A stretch of DNA of 64,000 nucleotides from Candidatus Planktophila sp. (GTDB lineage Bacteria > Actinomycetota > Actinomycetes > Nanopelagicales > Nanopelagicaceae), in contig JAUSFN010000026.1 of NCBI GenBank assembly GCA_030649935.1, positions 62,001 through 126,000 on the forward strand, written 5' to 3'. A model generated the notes under the pieces. The model was not told the DNA's origin and searched no databases. It saw only the letters and a program-made list of their open reading frames with translations. Position numbers and translations under genes: made by a program. This document shows, in pieces, positions 8,883-16,824 of this stretch. Position 1 is the stretch's first letter; the number at the start of each line of letters is the position of its first letter.

Positions 8883-9743
8883 ATGGATGGAAATCTTCGT
8901 CGATCATTGCTCGCCGTTCCAGCAAGTTCTGCAAAGATGGTTGAAAAATCTCAAGGGCTCACTTGCGATCAAATTCTCTTTGATCTAGAAGACGCCGTCG
9001 CACCGGGTGAGAAAGCAAGTGCCCGAGAAAATTTAATTGAACTCTTTGCATCGAAGCCAACTTTTCGCGCAGGCTATATTTCAATCAGAGTTAACGCGAC
9101 AAATACCCCATACTTTAAAGATGATCTAGCTGCGCTAGAAGAAATTCCAACCGGTGCTCTCTTCTCGCTTGTCGTACCCAAGGTTGAAAGCGCTAAAGAA
9201 CTCGATTCCGTTGGCGGCTCCTATTTTATTGACGCACAGATCGAGAGCGCGGCCGGCCTTAGCAACGTTGGAACTATTGCGGTGCACCCTCGCCTAATCT
9301 CGCTCTCATACGGACCTCTGGATTTTGCTGCAGATCTCGGCGTATCCCTTGATGCGCTAACTGAAATCGATCTTAAGGAATTTACGCTCTATCCCCTAAT
9401 GAAAATTCTCGTTGCGGCTCGCGCAAATGGAAAGCTCGCCTTCGATGGACCAGAAGTAGATATTCGTAACTCTGAGAAATTTAGCAAGAGCGCTAAGCGG
9501 GTTCGCGCCTTCGGCTTCGACGGCAAGTGGGTACTCCACCCAGATCAGATTGAACTTTGTAATGAGATATTTACGCCAAGCGATAGCGAATTTCAGCGTG
9601 CCGGCGATCTAATAGCAAAGTATGAAAGTGCGCATAGCCAGGGGCTGGGGGCCGCTACCGATGGCGATCTAATGATTGATGAAGCATCAAGGCGACATGC
9701 CGCGAAGATTGTTGCTCGCCACGAAGCTTTTAAAGCGCGATAA
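8883..9743 (+). CDS. HpcH/HpaI aldolase / CitE-like CoA-ester lyase family protein
   Basis: 286 aa, typical length for CitE-like lyases (malyl-CoA lyase, beta-methylmalyl-CoA lyase, citrate lyase beta homologues). Visible motifs are RRSLLAVPAS at the N terminus, ILFDLEDAVAPGEK, the IRVNA strand, VVPKVES, IDAQIESAAGL carrying a conserved Glu metal ligand, and SYGPLDFAADLG with the conserved Asp. These enzymes cleave or form C-C bonds between an acyl-CoA or aldehyde and a 2-keto acid such as glyoxylate or pyruvate with Mg2+. Sited among enolase-family dehydratases, it is the best candidate for the carbon-carbon cleavage step of the island. The specific substrate is not deducible. Confidence 0.85.
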   Translation: MDGNLRRSLLAVPASSAKMVEKSQGLTCDQILFDLEDAVAPGEKASARENLIELFASKPTFRAGYISIRVNATNTPYFKDDLAALEEIPTGALFSLVVPKVESAKELDSVGGSYFIDAQIESAAGLSNVGTIAVHPRLISLSYGPLDFAADLGVSLDALTEIDLKEFTLYPLMKILVAARANGKLAFDGPEVDIRNSEKFSKSAKRVRAFGFDGKWVLHPDQIELCNEIFTPSDSEFQRAGDLIAKYESAHSQGLGAATDGDLMIDEASRRHAAKIVARHEAFKAR

Positions 9744-9746
9744 CTT

Positions 9747-10871
9747 CTACTTCTCAGTTCGGCGTTCGTTAATTCGATACTTTTCTGCGTAATCGCGATC
9801 TAACTCCCAGCCCAGCCCAGGCGCATCCGTGAGCGTAATATTTCCATTTTTTAGCGGTGGGCGATTAGCGATTAAGTTATGCCAGATCGGATCGCGGTCC
9901 TTATGGAAGAACTCCAAGTAAGTTCCGTGTGGAATAGATGCAAGTAAGTGTGATGCCGCTTGTGGTTCTTCGTGGTGTGCCATCTTTATGTCGTACAGAT
10001 GCGCAGTTGCTGCCGCACGGCGCCACTCAGTTGGTCCACCAGACCACGATGAATCAAAGTTACAGAAATCTATTGCGCCAATTTCCATTAAATCTCGACA
10101 GGCGGCGGCAGAGAATTCAGTCTGACCTGCACAAACGGGTACACCTCCGGAATATCTAACATCACGCATGGCTCGTTTATCGTTCTGCCATTGGCAAGGT
10201 TCTTCAAACCAAAGGAGATTATCTCCCTGAACTAAATGCGAGAACTCAATCGCATCCGGTACTGAATACCCTTGATTGGCATCAACTGCGATCCTAAAGT
10301 TATCTCCACCGTACCGACGTGCCTCTTTAAAGCGCTTAGCATCCTCTTTTGGAGTCAATCCTCCGACTTTAAATTTCATTCCAGCAAAACCTTGTTCTAC
10401 AAGTGATTCGACTTCTTCTTGGATCGACATCTCACTGTTGTAGTAACCACCGATAGTGATTACGGGAATCCAATTTCGATATCCGCCCCAAAGTTTGTAC
10501 AGAGGCGTTGAAAGCGAACGGGCGTAAAGATCCCAGAGAGTTAAATCAATACAAGCGGTTGCAACTAGGCCAAGTCGGCGATCTCGCAAAATATCCCAAG
10601 TCGCAGGGCGCGCAATCTCCCAAAGTCTTTCAATAGCTGATCCATCTTCTCCGAGGATCTTTGGCGCAATCTCTTCATGAATTATCTGATCAATCTCAGC
10701 AAGGCCAGCATCTTCATCACCGGCATAAGCCTCACCGACCAGGCCGCTGGCGGTAAAAATTCTGGTGATAATCGTTGACCTATGGGTCATCTTGTAGTGA
10801 CTACCCCTGTAGGTGCGAACCAGCGGGACTCTGATCTGCTCGGTCTCAATTGCCGTAATGGTCAAATCCAT
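9747..10871 (-). CDS. Enolase-superfamily protein (mandelate racemase/muconate lactonizing type)
   Basis: 374 aa. All expected catalytic positions are present: K166-x-K168 (MKFKVGG), D197 (VDANQG), E223 (WFEEPC), E252 (GQTEF) and H299/H300 (MAHHEEP). The intact KxK pair distinguishes it from the two other complete enolase-family proteins here. It is closely related to the truncated gene at the left edge. ATG 10871 lies 27 bp from a LacI-type operator, and the gene is divergent from lacI, a usual arrangement for a regulator and its target. Dehydratase or epimerase on a carboxylate substrate; specificity unknown. It ends 3 bp from the convergent lyase gene. Confidence 0.88.
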   Translation of the reverse strand: MDLTITAIETEQIRVPLVRTYRGSHYKMTHRSTIITRIFTASGLVGEAYAGDEDAGLAEIDQIIHEEIAPKILGEDGSAIERLWEIARPATWDILRDRRLGLVATACIDLTLWDLYARSLSTPLYKLWGGYRNWIPVITIGGYYNSEMSIQEEVESLVEQGFAGMKFKVGGLTPKEDAKRFKEARRYGGDNFRIAVDANQGYSVPDAIEFSHLVQGDNLLWFEEPCQWQNDKRAMRDVRYSGGVPVCAGQTEFSAAACRDLMEIGAIDFCNFDSSWSGGPTEWRRAAATAHLYDIKMAHHEEPQAASHLLASIPHGTYLEFFHKDRDPIWHNLIANRPPLKNGNITLTDAPGLGWELDRDYAEKYRINERRTEK

Positions 10872-10897
10872 TGGGGCGCCCTCCTATTTTTGTCTAT

Positions 10898-10911
10898 AGC
10901 AAACGTTTCCA
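10898..10911. promoter_or_regulatory. LacI-type operator AGCAAACGTTTCCA
   Basis: The core AAACGTTT is perfectly palindromic; one arm extends to the TTTCCA consensus and the other has two mismatches. It is in the divergent region between the enolase-family gene (start 10871) and lacI, 27 bp upstream of the enolase start. It probably represses that gene and may also autoregulate lacI. Confidence 0.7.
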
Positions 10912-10991
10912 GTAAAGAGTACCGTGAGCCCTCTGCGCTGACAAGAGTTGGTAGCAAATGAATGGGCGACAAATAAAGTGAACTTAGTTGG

Positions 10992-11014
10992 TTTCCAGGG
11001 AATCTTCCTGGAAA
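10992..11014. repeat. Perfect inverted repeat TTTCCAGG-N7-CCTGGAAA upstream of lacI
   Basis: Two perfectly complementary 8-bp arms are separated by GAATCTT, about 58 bp before the chosen GTG of lacI. The half-sites read outward (TTTCC..GGAAA), opposite to the operators. It could be a leader hairpin or a second binding site for autoregulation. Confidence 0.5.
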
Positions 11015-11071
11015 TCGAAGAGAGAAATTTACTTTACATCGAATTTATTAGATCTGAAAAGGAGTTTAGAA

Positions 11072-12112
11072 GTGGCAAGTAAGAAATCAGAGCACGGACC
11101 TTCCGTAAATCAACGTGTAACCATTCGCGAAGTCGCTGCAAAGGCTGAGGTTGCGCTATCTAGCGTCTCTCGCGCGCTCTCGGGGCATCCCGATGTCTCC
11201 GATGAAATGCGAAAGCGAGTGAAGGAGGTTGCAGATGAGCTGGGTTACGAACCAAATCTTATCGCACAGTCACTTCGTAGCGGCGTAACTCGAACTATTG
11301 GATTCGTTGTTCGAGATATTAATAATCCGATGTTTGCTCTCCTTGCCCGTTCTTGCGAACAAGAATTGCGACGCAATGGCTACTCAATGATCTTAGTCAA
11401 TTCTGATGGACATATTGAGAATGAGAATCGGAACTTCTCACTTCTTCGTCGCCGGCGCGTCGATGGCATCATCGCTTCCCTTGTCTCTGAAGATTCTCCA
11501 TATATAAAAAAGAATTTGACTGGTCCGCGTTGCCCAATTGTTCTCCTTGATCGTGAAGTTAAAGGTGTGAACGCAAGTGCAGTCCTAGCCGATCACGCGG
11601 CAGGAGTCCATCAGGCGGTTACTCAGTTAATCAAGTCAGGCCATCGCGAGATTGCATTTGTTACTGGTTCGAATAATGTTTATCCGACCCGAAATAGATT
11701 ACATGGATTTACCAAAGCATTTGAAGATGTAAATTTAAAGGTGCAGCCGGATCTCTTAGCGATTGGTGGCTTTGATGCCGATTATGCGCTATCGCATGCC
11801 CGGATCTTGCTCAATAGAAACCCTGCTCCTACTGCAATTCTCGCCGGTGGGCACGGCGCTTTAATGGGAATCAGTAGAGCCCTGAAAGAGAAGAATCTAA
11901 CTATGGGCAAGGAGATAGCATTTATCGCACTCGATCAACTCCCTTATCTAGAAGTCTTCTCCGACAATATCTCTACGGTTTATCGTGATACCGAGGCGAT
12001 TGGTCGAGAAGCAGCGCTCTTAATCCTTGAAGGAATTGAAGGAGAAAAACCGCGCGTAAGTGTGATTGAGACGGAATTTATCGAGCGAGCTAGCTCGCAG
12101 GGCGTTATCTAG
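11072..12112 (+). CDS. LacI-family transcriptional regulator
   Basis: 346 aa from GTG 11072, which has AAAAGGAG about 7 bp upstream. The open frame extends 5' to 10988, but those codons cover the inverted repeat and lack homology-like character. The N-terminal HTH is canonical (VTIREVAAKAEVALSSVSRA), followed by the hinge helix (PNLIAQSLRSG) and a periplasmic-binding-protein-like sensor domain (IGFVVRDINNPMFALLARS; PIVLLDRE; HREIAFVTGS; IAFIALDQ). It probably binds the four TGGAAACGTTTCCA-like sites in the window and responds to a pathway metabolite. The MmgE/PrpD gene follows after 11 bp and is likely co-transcribed. Confidence 0.93.
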   Translation: MASKKSEHGPSVNQRVTIREVAAKAEVALSSVSRALSGHPDVSDEMRKRVKEVADELGYEPNLIAQSLRSGVTRTIGFVVRDINNPMFALLARSCEQELRRNGYSMILVNSDGHIENENRNFSLLRRRRVDGIIASLVSEDSPYIKKNLTGPRCPIVLLDREVKGVNASAVLADHAAGVHQAVTQLIKSGHREIAFVTGSNNVYPTRNRLHGFTKAFEDVNLKVQPDLLAIGGFDADYALSHARILLNRNPAPTAILAGGHGALMGISRALKEKNLTMGKEIAFIALDQLPYLEVFSDNISTVYRDTEAIGREAALLILEGIEGEKPRVSVIETEFIERASSQGVI

Positions 12113-12123
12113 CCCCTTCAATT

Positions 12124-13329
12124 ATGAGTAATGCTTCCAGGAGTTGGTCAGATCAAGAGTTGATCGATGTGGCTTTGCGCACGGTAGAGATTAAGCTGGA
12201 AGACCGCGATCGTGCCTGCCTACTCTTCTCTGATTATCTCCACTTACTGCTCTCTGGAAAGAAAGAAATTGCTACTCAATTAAGTCCAGACCAACTTTCT
12301 AACGTTGCCTACTTCGCCAAAGCTTCAAGTTTTTCAGATCTAGATGATGTTAACTGGAAGCTACTCATTCACCCAGGATCAATTATCTTCTCTGCCCTAC
12401 TGCCACATCTCTTTAGCAAAGAGATTGATTCGCAGAGTTTTCTCCGCGCAGTAATCGCGGGCTATCACGGATCTAGCCTCTTTGCACAAGTTCTGCAGCC
12501 ATCTCATTCACGTAACTGGCATGCGAGTGCAACTTCTGGAATTTTCGGTGCCGCTTTAGCAACTGCAAATCTTCTTGAGTTAAGTGATGATAAAAAAGCG
12601 CAAGCCCTGCACTTTGCATCAGCTGCAATCGGTGGTGGTGCAAATGCGTCGCGTTCTCAGAACGGTGCAACTCGATTTACCAGAATCCACGCAGCCCTGA
12701 TGGGGACGATTTCGACACTTGAAGCAGCTGAGTCATCGCCTGCTCCGCTCTATATTGTTGATGGCCCAGGCGGTCTGAGCGAGCGATTTGGAGTCGTAGA
12801 TCAACTTCCTATTACAAATCCCAGCGATGCGCTGCATCAAATCTCACTTCGTTACTATCCATATAGCGGTTTTTCACATAACGCACTTGAGAATCTCGCT
12901 GCTTATCTACCGCTAGATCCAAAGTCGGTGAAATCGATTGAATTGCAATTAAATGAACCGCTGTATTCAATTGTCGGATCTAGTACAAAGGGTCCCTGGT
13001 GGGATCTTTCAGCAGCGATAGTAAACACGATTGCCAGCGGTGATCCATTTGATTCCAGAGAAGGTGATATTGACCCTGATATTAAGGTTGAGAAGATTGA
13101 GGCAGAGATATCTTTAGCGAAAATTAAATTGGCAAGCGGAGAGATCTCATTCGAATTTGGAATTCAAGATCGGTTAGGTATAGAAGCGATTGATATCCCG
13201 CTCGTACAGCGGAAGTGGTCATCGCTCTACCGTGGCAACGATGAGTTAACCGACATTGCCAGCCAGATTATTGATGGGTCAGAGAGCGCGATCGCTCAGT
13301 TAAAAAGACTTATTCTGGCAGCTGGCTAA
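12124..13329 (+). CDS. MmgE/PrpD-family protein
   Basis: 401 aa, shorter than typical MmgE/PrpD proteins (about 450-500 aa). The recognisable family segment is WHASATSGIFGAALATANLL near residue 137, followed by ASAAIGGGANASRSQNG and an all-helical N-terminal domain. PrpD is a 2-methylcitrate dehydratase; other members are dehydratases or racemase-like enzymes (for example aconitate decarboxylase), so this is probably a (de)hydratase of a polycarboxylate-like intermediate. It directly follows lacI. The last 20 bp overlap the convergent deacylase gene. The reduced length, mainly between and after conserved blocks, makes the exact activity doubtful. Confidence 0.72.
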   Translation: MSNASRSWSDQELIDVALRTVEIKLEDRDRACLLFSDYLHLLLSGKKEIATQLSPDQLSNVAYFAKASSFSDLDDVNWKLLIHPGSIIFSALLPHLFSKEIDSQSFLRAVIAGYHGSSLFAQVLQPSHSRNWHASATSGIFGAALATANLLELSDDKKAQALHFASAAIGGGANASRSQNGATRFTRIHAALMGTISTLEAAESSPAPLYIVDGPGGLSERFGVVDQLPITNPSDALHQISLRYYPYSGFSHNALENLAAYLPLDPKSVKSIELQLNEPLYSIVGSSTKGPWWDLSAAIVNTIASGDPFDSREGDIDPDIKVEKIEAEISLAKIKLASGEISFEFGIQDRLGIEAIDIPLVQRKWSSLYRGNDELTDIASQIIDGSESAIAQLKRLILAAG

Positions 13330-14353
13330 GATCGCTGTAACTGTCGCCAATAAGGGTTAGACAATCCCCGCGCTTAACGCGTGGGTATCCACGAATTACT
13401 CCGACTGTTCCGGAGCGTGAAGCCAAAACTAGGTGCGGTTTACGATCTGCAGAATCCGGGAAGTGAATCGCTCCTATTAATTCGCCCTTTTCAACTCTAT
13501 CCCCAAGTCTCTTCTTATTTTGATACAGGCCCTCTTCTTCGGCCCAGTGGTATGTATCGCTGCTGCGCATATCGATAAATTCACGATTTTCTACTGCCAC
13601 TTTGTGATCATAGCTATCGCTGTGCCAATCTGGTTTCAGTAATGAAATGCTCTTTAGCGCTGAGACTAGTGCTGCTCTAGTTATTCGATTGCTCGTGGCG
13701 GAAGTAACTCCAGATCCCCCAAACTCCCCAGTAAATAAGGACTTTCCTAGGCTTGCTACATATCCAGGCAGCAGCGAGCTCTCATTTGTCCCAGGATGTG
13801 AAGGGAAAATAAGAGAGTAACGGGTATTCCATCCATTTAAGTTTTTAATCAAATCACTTCTATATTTCTTATCATCACTCCAAGTTGCAGTTGCGCTCTC
13901 AAGGAAGTGGTGTCCCCTTCCGCCGCTATGAATATCGATTACAACGTCAACGCGAGGGATCAATTCAGTCGCTAAATAATGGGCGATTTTCTGGGGAATT
14001 CTGCCATTTTCATCGCCGGGGAAGATGCGATTGAAATTAGTATCATCTGCCCAAAGACGAGTGCTGGCAAAACTAGCCGGAAATGAAACAGAAGGAATAG
14101 CAATCAACTCTCCCGCAATATCGTCCACTTTTAGTTCGCGGATTAAATTAGCTATAGCGAATTGACCTTCATACTCATCTCCGTGATTGCCGCCGATGAT
14201 TAAAACTTTTGGACCAGGTCCAGAGTTAATGGAATGTATTGGGAGATTGAAGATCGCCCAACCACTGTTATTGGTGGAATCACCAGCTTGTAAATAACCG
14301 GATTCCTTGCCGCGCTTATCGAAGTCAATAGAGGATGAAACTGTTCCGCTCAT
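13310..14353 (-). CDS. Succinylglutamate desuccinylase/aspartoacylase-family (DoeB-like) deacylase, copy 2
   Basis: 347 aa. Zinc-carboxypeptidase-fold markers are IGGNHGDEYEGQ (His and Glu ligands), NFNRIFPGDENG, and VIDIHSGGRGHHF with the third His. LLPGYVASLGKSLFTGEFGGSG is also typical of the DoeB (N2-acetyl-2,4-diaminobutanoate deacetylase) and AstE/ASPA group. It removes an acyl group from an N-acyl amino acid or related compound, in the cytoplasm (no signal peptide). It overlaps the upstream paralogue by 4 bp (ATGA), so the two are translationally coupled, and its 3' end overlaps the MmgE/PrpD gene by 20 bp. Confidence 0.85.
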   Translation of the reverse strand: MSGTVSSSIDFDKRGKESGYLQAGDSTNNSGWAIFNLPIHSINSGPGPKVLIIGGNHGDEYEGQFAIANLIRELKVDDIAGELIAIPSVSFPASFASTRLWADDTNFNRIFPGDENGRIPQKIAHYLATELIPRVDVVIDIHSGGRGHHFLESATATWSDDKKYRSDLIKNLNGWNTRYSLIFPSHPGTNESSLLPGYVASLGKSLFTGEFGGSGVTSATSNRITRAALVSALKSISLLKPDWHSDSYDHKVAVENREFIDMRSSDTYHWAEEEGLYQNKKRLGDRVEKGELIGAIHFPDSADRKPHLVLASRSGTVGVIRGYPRVKRGDCLTLIGDSYSDLSQLPE

Positions 14354-15432
14354 CGCGCGCTCATTTCTTGTATGGACTTTTCGAAAGTTTCGATATCGGG
14401 GAAAAGCTCACCAATTTGGCAAACCACATCACCGGTGGTTACCGGTGAATATCCGCGAACGAGCGCTACCGTTCCACTGCGCCTTGCCCGCACTTCTACA
14501 ACTTCATTGTCGGCGCTTTTGAAGTTATGAATAAGGCCGACTAAATCTCCAACTTCGACGTGCTGATGTAGATCAACTCGATTCTCGTATATCCCATCTG
14601 TTGGCGCACTTGCAAATGAAACTGAATGATCTCGCGAATCAATGATTTTTCCAGATTTATCTATCGAATCTGCGTAAACGCTGGCGGCGACATCTGCACC
14701 CACGTAAACACCCATACCGCGCAAGTAATTCTCAAGTCCGCTATTAATAACGGCCATAGATTGCGCTGTAGTGACTCCAGATCCGCCAAATTCGCCGGTT
14801 GCGACCGCCTTACCTTGTCGAACTACATCACCTGGCAGGAGCGAGTCTGGGTTGGTAGAAGGCTGCTCTCCTCCAAGAAGAGTAAACTCACTCTTACACA
14901 TAAGCGACTGTCGGAGCATTTCTTTTCGCATTTCGACATTAGAAACCCAGACCATCGTGATACTTGGAATGAAGTGCATACTGCGTCCACCGCTGTGCAT
15001 ATCGATTACGGAATCACAGGTAGGAAATAAGTCATTTGATAGGAAAAATGCGAGTTTCTCGGCAATTGTTCCATCTACTTTTCCAGGAAATACCCGATTG
15101 AAATTCTGTCCATTTGGCCAAAGCCGTGTACCAGCGGCAGATGCAAGAATAGATAACACTGGAATGATTAAAATTTCACCTTTAACATCCGCAACTTCTA
15201 AACGACGAGCAATATCTAGGGCTGCAACCTGACCTTCGTACTCATCTCCATGGTTTCCGGAAAGTACTAATACTCGCGGCCCGCTACCGTTTTTTACCGA
15301 AGTTATTGGAACGCAGTGGTGGGCCCAGCCGCTATTATTCGTCGAGTCACCAATCTGGATATAGCCGCTACGTTTTCCTTTGTAATCATTTGAAGTATTT
15401 AGATCAAAGGTGCAATTAGCGGTGAGTGACAT
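14350..15432 (-). CDS. Succinylglutamate desuccinylase/aspartoacylase-family (DoeB-like) deacylase, copy 1
   Basis: 360 aa, clear paralogue of the downstream gene: both share SGYxQxGDSTNNSGWA near the N terminus, LSGNHGDEYEGQ, NFNRVFPG, VIDMHSGGRSMHF and GEFGGSGVTTAQSM. The metal-binding His-x-x-Glu and His are intact in both copies, so neither looks inactive; divergence is mainly in the middle and C-terminal lid. Two coupled copies suggest a heteromeric enzyme or two related substrates. The start is divergent from the RidA gene, with a 168-bp intergenic region between. A specific ectoine role is not supported because no DoeA is nearby. Confidence 0.85.
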   Translation of the reverse strand: MSLTANCTFDLNTSNDYKGKRSGYIQIGDSTNNSGWAHHCVPITSVKNGSGPRVLVLSGNHGDEYEGQVAALDIARRLEVADVKGEILIIPVLSILASAAGTRLWPNGQNFNRVFPGKVDGTIAEKLAFFLSNDLFPTCDSVIDMHSGGRSMHFIPSITMVWVSNVEMRKEMLRQSLMCKSEFTLLGGEQPSTNPDSLLPGDVVRQGKAVATGEFGGSGVTTAQSMAVINSGLENYLRGMGVYVGADVAASVYADSIDKSGKIIDSRDHSVSFASAPTDGIYENRVDLHQHVEVGDLVGLIHNFKSADNEVVEVRARRSGTVALVRGYSPVTTGDVVCQIGELFPDIETFEKSIQEMSAR

Positions 15433-15485
15433 GGGTTAACGCTAATGTTTTTTTAAGAAAATTAAAATGGTTTTGATGAATTTTC

Positions 15486-15543
15486 TTGACCTCAAACTCT
15501 GTATGAGAAATTCATTGACCTCAATTTATGCAACTGTTAGGCT
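15486..15543 (+). promoter_or_regulatory. Probable ridA promoter with duplicated TTGACCTCAA element
   Basis: TTGACCTCAA occurs at 15486-15495 and again at 15515-15524. The second copy supplies a -35 (TTGACC, 15515-15520), followed after 17 bp by a -10-like TAGGCT at 15538-15543. The upstream copy could bind an activator or the same regulator, nearly three helical turns away. Confidence 0.45.
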
Positions 15544-15600
15544 GAGATATCAGTCAATTCGCTATATTTAAGGCTCAAATTTTAGAATGGGAGTTTGTTA

Positions 15601-15993
15601 ATGGGAGAAGTTAGGCGCGTCGATGGAAATCGCCCTTGGGCACCAATTGTTGGTTATTCCAGAGCGGTAAGGATTGGAAATCTCATCGAAGTTGCAGGAA
15701 CAAGTTCCACCACACGCGATGGCAAAGTTATGTTCCCTAATGATGCATATGGTCAGACGAGATATATTTTTGAAGAGATCGAAAGAGCTGTGAAAGAGTT
15801 AGACGCAACTTATAAAGATGTAATTCGCACTCGGGTATATATGACCAATATCGATGATTGGCAAGGAGTTGCAAAAGCACATGGTGAATTCTTTGCAGAT
15901 ATTCTGCCTGCTTCATCCTTTGTTGAAATCAGTCGCCTAATGCTCCCCGAACTTTGCATTGAAGTAGAAATGACTCTTTACTTACAAGATTAA
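15601..15993 (+). CDS. RidA-family (YjgF/YER057c/UK114) protein
   Basis: 130 aa from ATG 15601, preceded by GGGAG at a suitable distance; TTG 15595 would add two residues. Family signature includes GNLIEVAGTSSTTRDGKV, QTRYIFEEIERAVKELDA, and VIRTRVYMTNIDDW with the conserved Arg that binds the substrate carboxylate. RidA proteins hydrolyse reactive enamine/imine intermediates to keto acids plus ammonia. That suggests an amine-containing intermediate is eliminated in the island's pathway. It begins a plus-strand run with the SDR, enolase-family and second SDR genes. Confidence 0.9.
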   Translation: MGEVRRVDGNRPWAPIVGYSRAVRIGNLIEVAGTSSTTRDGKVMFPNDAYGQTRYIFEEIERAVKELDATYKDVIRTRVYMTNIDDWQGVAKAHGEFFADILPASSFVEISRLMLPELCIEVEMTLYLQD

Positions 15994-16041
15994 TTTTTTG
16001 TCCACCAATTCCCATTACCTAATTTTTGAATTTGGAGAGAA

Positions 16042-16824
16042 ATGAATCGCAGAGATATTGAACACGACACGATCGTAGTAACAGGTGGCACCAGCGGCCT
16101 CGGCTTCTCTTGCGCACAACGTGCGATGCGCGATTGGCCAGATCTACACGCCGCTCTGCTTGATATGAAAGAGGGGCGCATAGACGAATTGGCGCAAGAG
16201 TTCGGAAAAGATCGTGTTAAGTTCTTCAAGACAGATGTCACTGATTATCAATCTGTTCAAGATTCATTTAAAGGAACCCTCGATTGGCGCGGTGGTTTCT
16301 CAGCTTTAATTGCAGCCGCGGGATATGCCACAAATAAATCAAGTATCGAGACGACACCAGAAGAGTGGAGAGCGATGATCTCTTGCCATCTAGATGGCAC
16401 CTTCTTTGCGAATCAAGCCGCCGGACGTTTCTGGATAAAGAGTGGGCGCCCGGGCGCAATCGTAAATTTCTCCTCTGTTTCCCATATTTTTGGCTGGCCC
16501 CGCAGAGTTTCATATTCGGCGGCAAAGGCAGGTATTGATTCAGTCACTCGTACCCTCGCGGTGGAATGGGCCGAGTTCGGTATCCGCGTCAATGCCGTGG
16601 TACCTGGCTATATCAATACTCCGCTCCTTGAAGAAGGGTTGAGATCAGGAAGAGTAGATCCATCAATTAGAGAAATGCACGCTATGGAACGTTTTGGTGA
16701 AGCAGAAGAGATCGCCGCCGGAGTGAAATTCCTTTTATCTAATGATGCAAGTTATATCACTGGTGAGATGCTAACGATCGATGGTGGATTTACTCCTCGC
16801 AGAATTCCGTGGAACCGTGATTGA
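16042..16824 (+). CDS. Short-chain dehydrogenase/reductase (SDR)
   Basis: 260 aa. It has the SDR cofactor loop TGGTSGLGFSCA, IAAAGYA at the NNAG position, catalytic Ser in VNFSSVSHIFG, YSAAKAG with Tyr and Lys, RVNAVVPGYINTPL, and the C-terminal YITGEMLTIDGG. ATG 16042 follows GGAGAG. It lies 48 bp after ridA and overlaps the next enolase-family gene, so a polycistronic unit is likely. NAD(P)(H)-dependent oxidation or reduction of an intermediate; specificity cannot be predicted. Confidence 0.9.
   Translation: MNRRDIEHDTIVVTGGTSGLGFSCAQRAMRDWPDLHAALLDMKEGRIDELAQEFGKDRVKFFKTDVTDYQSVQDSFKGTLDWRGGFSALIAAAGYATNKSSIETTPEEWRAMISCHLDGTFFANQAAGRFWIKSGRPGAIVNFSSVSHIFGWPRRVSYSAAKAGIDSVTRTLAVEWAEFGIRVNAVVPGYINTPLLEEGLRSGRVDPSIREMHAMERFGEAEEIAAGVKFLLSNDASYITGEMLTIDGGFTPRRIPWNRD

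Noticed and set aside
12124-13329. MmgE/PrpD gene as a frameshifted pseudogene because it is short
   Set aside because: The frame is open from a sensible start to a natural stop and conserved blocks stay in one frame; a short subfamily is the simpler explanation.
14771-15232. Long open frame of 153 aa opposite the DoeB-like gene
   Set aside because: It is antisense to a gene with intact catalytic motifs and has no recognisable domain or ribosome site.
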